Shown one piece after another: positions 60,390 through 64,000 of a stretch of DNA of 64,000 nucleotides (positions within the stretch are counted from its first letter, which is position 1; every line of letters begins with the position of its first letter). Made by a program: the position numbers and the translations under genes. The notes beneath the pieces were generated by a model. That model had not been told where the DNA came from. It did not search any database and saw only the letters and a program-made list of their open reading frames with translations. The DNA is from Rhodospirillales bacterium (GTDB lineage Bacteria > Pseudomonadota > Alphaproteobacteria > ATCC43930 > CGMCC-115725): the NCBI GenBank assembly GCA_947473305.1, contig CANJCB010000001.1:1-64000 (forward strand), given 5' to 3'.

Positions 60390-61466
60390 TCAATTTTTCC
60401 CCGAGAAGAACATGCCACCGGTAATAGGGGATGATACGCCGGTCGTGCCGGGAAAACTTAGCGGCAAATCCAGGACCGACCGCACCGCGAGATAGGCAAA
60501 AGCCTGGGCTTCGAGGGCATCGCCATCCCAGCCGACGTCTTCGACAGGCCCTACCGGCACGTCAAGACGCCGGCTCAACTCGGCCATGAGCGTCAAATTG
60601 CGCCGCCCCCCGCCGGTAACGATCCAGCGAAAGGCCGGTTCAGAAAAATATCTGGCGCCGGAGGCGACGGCCGCCGCCGTCATCGCCGCAAGAGTGGCCG
60701 CGCCGTCGGCCACGGAGAGTCCATCCGGGCGAAACCGCGCGAAATCATCCCGGTCGAGCGATTTGGGCGGCCGCGCCTCGAAATACGGATGGCGCAGAAA
60801 ATTCTCGATGAAGGCCGAATCCGGTCGCCCCGAAGCCGCCATCGAACCCTCCCGATCGAGGGGTTCGCCGGTGTGGCGCAACATCCAATCGTCGATGAGC
60901 GCATTGCCCGGCCCCGTGTCGAAGGCCAAAAGCGCGTGCTCTCCGGGACCGATCCAGGTCACATTGGCGACCCCGCCCAGATTGAGCACCGCTATCGGAC
61001 GCCCCAGGTCCTGCGCCAAGGCCCGATGGTAGACCGGGACAAGGGGAGCCCCCTGCCCTCCCGCCGCCACGTCCCGGCTGCGGAAATCGCAGACCACATC
61101 GATGCCGGTCATGACCGCGAGCAGGGCGCCGTCACCGATCTGCCAGGTCCGCCGTTCCTCGGGGCGGTGAAGGATCGTGTGGCCGTGAAAACCGATGAGA
61201 TCCACCTCCGCGAGGCCATGCTCGCGCCGCAAGGTCTCGACGGCGACGGCATGGGCTTGCGTCATCGCGCGCTCGACTTCCGCGACCGCACCGACACCGC
61301 CCAGCACGGCGCGCAGGCTGGCCTTCAGGGCATCGCCATAGGGTATCGTGATCGACGGTCCGGTTATCACCCGGGCCGCGCCATCGGTTTCGACAAAGGC
61401 TGCGTCGATGCCGTCGAGCGAAGTGCCGCTCATCAAGCCGATCGCACGCCGCATCTCTCCGCCCAT
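60390..61466 (-). CDS. anmK: Anhydro-N-acetylmuramic acid kinase
   Basis: A 358-residue ASKHA-fold kinase with [17 protein letters not shown] at the start, [11 protein letters not shown] near residue 95, [12 protein letters not shown] near 160, [13 protein letters not shown] near 183 and [12 protein letters not shown] near 285. It phosphorylates 1,6-anhydro-MurNAc during cell wall recycling. An ATG at 61454 four codons downstream is an alternative start. It is divergent from tyrS (75 bases) and upstream of the kinase-like gene on the same strand. Confidence 0.95.
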   Translation of the reverse strand: MGGEMRRAIGLMSGTSLDGIDAAFVETDGAARVITGPSITIPYGDALKASLRAVLGGVGAVAEVERAMTQAHAVAVETLRREHGLAEVDLIGFHGHTILHRPEERRTWQIGDGALLAVMTGIDVVCDFRSRDVAAGGQGAPLVPVYHRALAQDLGRPIAVLNLGGVANVTWIGPGEHALLAFDTGPGNALIDDWMLRHTGEPLDREGSMAASGRPDSAFIENFLRHPYFEARPPKSLDRDDFARFRPDGLSVADGAATLAAMTAAAVASGARYFSEPAFRWIVTGGGRRNLTLMAELSRRLDVPVGPVEDVGWDGDALEAQAFAYLAVRSVLDLPLSFPGTTGVSSPITGGMFFSGKN

Positions 61467-61541
61467 CGCAACCCCGCGAATTGTCCCGCACCCTGGAATT
61501 ATGCTACAGGACGCGGCCCCTCCGCTTGGATGTTCTGCGGC

Positions 61542-62792
61542 ATGTCCTCAAAACAGATTTTCCTCGACCTCGCCGAATCACGCGGCTTCCTGCACCAATG
61601 CACGGATCGCGAGGCTCTGACCGCCAAATTCGCCGCGGGTCCCGTCACGGCCTATATCGGCTTCGACTGCACGGCCGACAGCCTCCACGTCGGCAGCCTC
61701 ATGCAGATCATGATGCTGCGGCTCCTCCAGAAGTCCGGCAACAAGCCCATCGTGCTGATGGGTGGGGGCACCACGCGGATTGGCGACCCCTCGGGCAAGG
61801 ACGAAGCGCGAAAAATGCTGACCGACGAGGTCATCGCCCAGAACCTCGCCGGGATCCGCCAGGTCTTCGACAAGTTCCTGACCTTCGGCGACGGGCCGAC
61901 CGATGCGGTCATGGTCAATAACGCCGATTGGCTCGACCAGCTCGCCTATATCCCCTTCCTGCGGGATTACGGCCGGCACTTCTCGGTCAACCGGATGCTG
62001 ACCCAGGACAGCGTCAAGCTGCGCCTGGAGCGGGACCAGCCGCTGAGCTTCCTCGAATTCAACTACATGATCCTGCAGGCCTACGACTTCCTGGAGCTGG
62101 CGCGGCGGCGCGACTGCATCCTGCAGATCGGCGGCTCGGACCAATGGGGCAATATCATCAGCGGCGTCGAATTGGGCAGGCGGGTGGACAGCCGGTCGCT
62201 CTACGGCATGACCTCGCCGCTGATCGCCACGGCTTCAGGGGCCAAGATGGGCAAGACCGCGCAGGGCGCCGTCTGGCTCAACGAGGACCGGCTTTCGACC
62301 TACGACTATTGGCAGTTCTGGCGGAATACCGAGGACGCCGACGTGGGACGTTTCCTGCGGCTCTTCACGGAACTTCCGATCCCGGAGATCGAACGGCTGG
62401 AAAAGCTCGAAGGCAGCGGGATCAACGACGCCAAGATCGTGCTTGCCAATGAAGCGACCGCACTCCTCCATGGCCGCGCCGCGGCTGAGGGAGCGGCGGA
62501 AACGGCACGGCGGGTCTTCACCGAAGGCAGCATCGGCGGGGATCTGCCGGTCATAGAAACCGCGCGCTCCGCTCTGGAAGCCGGCAAACCGGCGATCCAG
62601 CTTTTCCACGAAGCCGGCCTCGCGACCAGCCTCGGGGAAGCGCGCCGCCTTATCCGTGGCGGCGGGGCCAAGATCAACGATCAAGTGTTGAGCGATGAGG
62701 CACGTGTGGTGACGCTCGCGGATGTCAACGGCGAGGGCGTGGTGAAACTTTCCGCCGGGAAGAAACGTCACGCTTTGGTAAGAACGGTCTAA
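61542..62792 (+). CDS. tyrS: Tyrosyl-tRNA synthetase
   Basis: A 416-residue class I synthetase. The HIGH-like motif is SLHVGSL near residue 48, and the KMSKS-like motif is KMGKT near 230. Tyrosine and ATP pocket signatures are [10 protein letters not shown] and [13 protein letters not shown]-terminal S4 domain ([20 protein letters not shown]) binds the tRNA variable arm. The ATG at 61542 begins the conserved sequence; 61530 is an alternative. Confidence 0.96.
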   Translation: MSSKQIFLDLAESRGFLHQCTDREALTAKFAAGPVTAYIGFDCTADSLHVGSLMQIMMLRLLQKSGNKPIVLMGGGTTRIGDPSGKDEARKMLTDEVIAQNLAGIRQVFDKFLTFGDGPTDAVMVNNADWLDQLAYIPFLRDYGRHFSVNRMLTQDSVKLRLERDQPLSFLEFNYMILQAYDFLELARRRDCILQIGGSDQWGNIISGVELGRRVDSRSLYGMTSPLIATASGAKMGKTAQGAVWLNEDRLSTYDYWQFWRNTEDADVGRFLRLFTELPIPEIERLEKLEGSGINDAKIVLANEATALLHGRAAAEGAAETARRVFTEGSIGGDLPVIETARSALEAGKPAIQLFHEAGLATSLGEARRLIRGGGAKINDQVLSDEARVVTLADVNGEGVVKLSAGKKRHALVRTV

Positions 62793-62805
62793 GACCCCTC
62801 ACCCT

Positions 62806-62853
62806 CCCATCGTTTCCCGATGGGTCCCACTCTCTCCCGCAATGCGGGAGAGA
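62806..62853 (+). terminator. Double hairpin between tyrS and the dioxygenase gene
   Basis: CCCATCG (62806-62812) with CGATGGG (62818-62824), and TCTCTCCCGC (62831-62840) with GCGGGAGAGA (62844-62853), form two hairpins between convergent genes. The second stem is 10 bp with a 3-base loop. Sequences of this CCCTCACCC/CTCTCCCGC type are common dispersed intergenic palindromes in alphaproteobacteria. It can work as a bidirectional terminator. Confidence 0.6.
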
Positions 62854-62869
62854 GGCTATAAGGCAAAGG

Positions 62870-63361
62870 TCAGAATGGCAGGGTCAGAGCCGGGTAGATC
62901 CCATCGCAATCGGTGAGATCGACGCGCTTTTGGATCATGCGGACAGCCCCATCCACCACTCGCAGATGGTGGGTATAGCGGCCGCCGTAGATGCGCCGCT
63001 CGTCGCCCAAGCGGTCCTCCATCATGATGAAGTTGGAGCGCGTGACGAAGTCGGCGGGCGCCAGCCCCTTTTCCAGGATGGTCACATTCGAGACGAGATG
63101 GATCGTCCGCGAATGGGGGATCTGGACATGGATCTTCGGGTGGCGCAGCCGCTTGATCCGCGTCTCCCGGATCTCCTTGTCGTCGAAGAACAGCGAGACG
63201 TGGTCGTAGGGATCCTTCTGATCGGGCTTGGCGGGCACCCAATAGATCCCGTCGTCGGTGAAAAGATCCGACCACTTCTCGAATTCGCGGTCGTCGAGCA
63301 GGCGAACTTCCTCATAGAGAAAGGCTTCGACGGCCCGCAGGTCCGGCGCTTTGAAATCCAT
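62870..63361 (-). CDS. Aromatic ring-hydroxylating dioxygenase beta subunit
   Basis: A 163-residue protein with the cone-shaped beta-subunit fold: VEAFLYEEVRLLDDREFEKW near the start, LFTDDGIYWVP near residue 33, then a block with TRSNFIMMEDR and YGGRYTHHLRV. It is the small structural partner of a Rieske-type ring-hydroxylating oxygenase alpha subunit, whose gene lies just upstream (14 bases). The complex adds both atoms of oxygen to an aromatic ring. The substrate cannot be told from the beta subunit. Confidence 0.9.
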   Translation of the reverse strand: MDFKAPDLRAVEAFLYEEVRLLDDREFEKWSDLFTDDGIYWVPAKPDQKDPYDHVSLFFDDKEIRETRIKRLRHPKIHVQIPHSRTIHLVSNVTILEKGLAPADFVTRSNFIMMEDRLGDERRIYGGRYTHHLRVVDGAVRMIQKRVDLTDCDGIYPALTLPF

Positions 63362-63375
63362 CTTGAGCCGAACTC

Positions 63376-64000
63376 CTAGCGAACGTTCATCAGGGAGAGC
63401 CAGACTTTGTGCTGGTTGCGCTGCCCGATCTCGCTGGCGCGATCGCCGTGCATGACGCCGTTATTGTCCGTCACATCGCTGCGATGGCCGCGAGCGATAA
63501 GGCACCACGGGCTGCCTTCGGCGCTCTGCCCGATCTGGCATCGGCGGAAGGCCTCCAGATCGTCGGTCTGGACGAAAGAGCCGGCCGAATGGGTGATGTT
63601 GAGATATTTCACGATATCGCGGAAGACCTGGGGCGGTGCCCCGACCATCCGTACCGGATAAACCAGCACTTCGGTCAGGTCGGCGGCGATCGGCCGCACG
63701 ATGCGGACCGCGTGCTGGGCGATCAGGATATCGACGCTCGGATAGATCGTCAGGCTGTGACGCTTCTGCTTCAGGATATCGTCGGCCTTTTCCGCCCCGT
63801 GACGAGCGGCCAGCGCCGCGCGGTATTCCTCCCAGACGCCGCCGGTCTGGCTGACGCTGGAGAACATCGAGCCTTCCGAGGTATGGCCGTTCGGAAAGGC
63901 CCAGACGCCGATCTTGGACACGAGCGGCATCCCGTCCTTGTCATAGAAGGGCGCCCGCCCCCCGGTCGAGCCCGGCCGCCGCTTGAATTGCATCCCATCC
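63376..64000 (-). CDS. Aromatic ring-hydroxylating dioxygenase alpha subunit, C-terminal part (runs off the window)
   Basis: The last 208 codons of a Rieske oxygenase alpha subunit; the 5' end, with the Rieske cluster and most of the iron-site residues, lies beyond 64000. The visible part has FPNGHTSEGSMF near the window edge, RHSLTIYPSVDILIAQHAVR, LTEVLVYPVRMVGAPPQVF and CQIGQSAEGSPW, typical of the catalytic domain's end in naphthalene/benzoate-type families. Although an ATG is present at 63993, the frame stays open upstream and the visible part is far too short for a complete subunit. Confidence 0.88.
   Translation of the reverse strand, partial: DGMQFKRRPGSTGGRAPFYDKDGMPLVSKIGVWAFPNGHTSEGSMFSSVSQTGGVWEEYRAALAARHGAEKADDILKQKRHSLTIYPSVDILIAQHAVRIVRPIAADLTEVLVYPVRMVGAPPQVFRDIVKYLNITHSAGSFVQTDDLEAFRRCQIGQSAEGSPWCLIARGHRSDVTDNNGVMHGDRASEIGQRNQHKVWLSLMNVR

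Noticed and set aside
1-64000. CRISPR array or rRNA operon
   Set aside because: No array of regularly spaced repeats and no 16S/23S-like sequence was seen; the only repeats are those listed.

Overview
The window looks like a GC-rich alphaproteobacterial chromosome, probably a Rhodospirillales-like lineage. The evidence is the GC-rich coding sequence, the gatCAB and pyrB/pyrC'/plsY/dprA/topA/rnr gene order, an RpoH-type sigma factor and an alphaproteobacterial-type ornithine decarboxylase with a long leader. It splits into two parts at a tRNA-Ser(GCU) gene (33985-34076, minus strand).

Left part, 1-34 kb: accessory DNA. The first 5.2 kb hold the end of an IS3-family element, a gene remnant cut by that element, a flavin monooxygenase, a lone binding protein, a frameshifted TauD-type dioxygenase and an internally deleted IS3-family element. 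Two diverged direct repeats of about 230 bp (5253-5490 and 17829-18063) each begin with a copy of the 3' end of the tRNA-Ser gene. A broken tyrosine integrase (32691-33856) lies next to the intact tRNA. I read this as two integrative islands (12.6 and 16.2 kb) stacked on one tRNA. Island 1 (5.3-17.8 kb) has three short operons, each carrying one paralogue of a family 5 solute-binding protein next to enzymes: an NDP-forming acyl-CoA synthetase, a hydrolase plus an Old Yellow Enzyme, and a methyltransferase plus an FAD oxidoreductase. Island 2 (17.8-34 kb) is dominated by one minus-strand operon of eleven genes (30890 down to 18140). These are a dienelactone hydrolase, a two-domain vicinal oxygen chelate dioxygenase, a haem-oxygenase-like diiron protein, a complete spermidine/putrescine-type ABC transporter, an Old Yellow Enzyme, a TauD dioxygenase, a family 5 binding protein and a molybdenum hydroxylase large subunit. 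A GntR/FCD regulator is divergently transcribed from it. This operon is the best candidate for an undescribed uptake-plus-catabolism system; its substrate cannot be read from the sequence.

Right part, 34-64 kb: mostly housekeeping genes. It holds glutathione S-transferase, GDP-mannose synthesis (ManC), the gatCAB amidotransferase, ruvX, pyrB with a dihydroorotase lacking the metal-binding His-x-His, plsY, dprA, topA, rnr, a DUF983 protein and an S41 protease. These are followed by a DUF1194 protein, ornithine decarboxylase behind a long structured leader, threonine aldolase, rluD, rpoH, a tail-anchored kinase-like protein, anmK and tyrS. The window ends in a ring-hydroxylating dioxygenase beta subunit and the 3' part of its alpha subunit.
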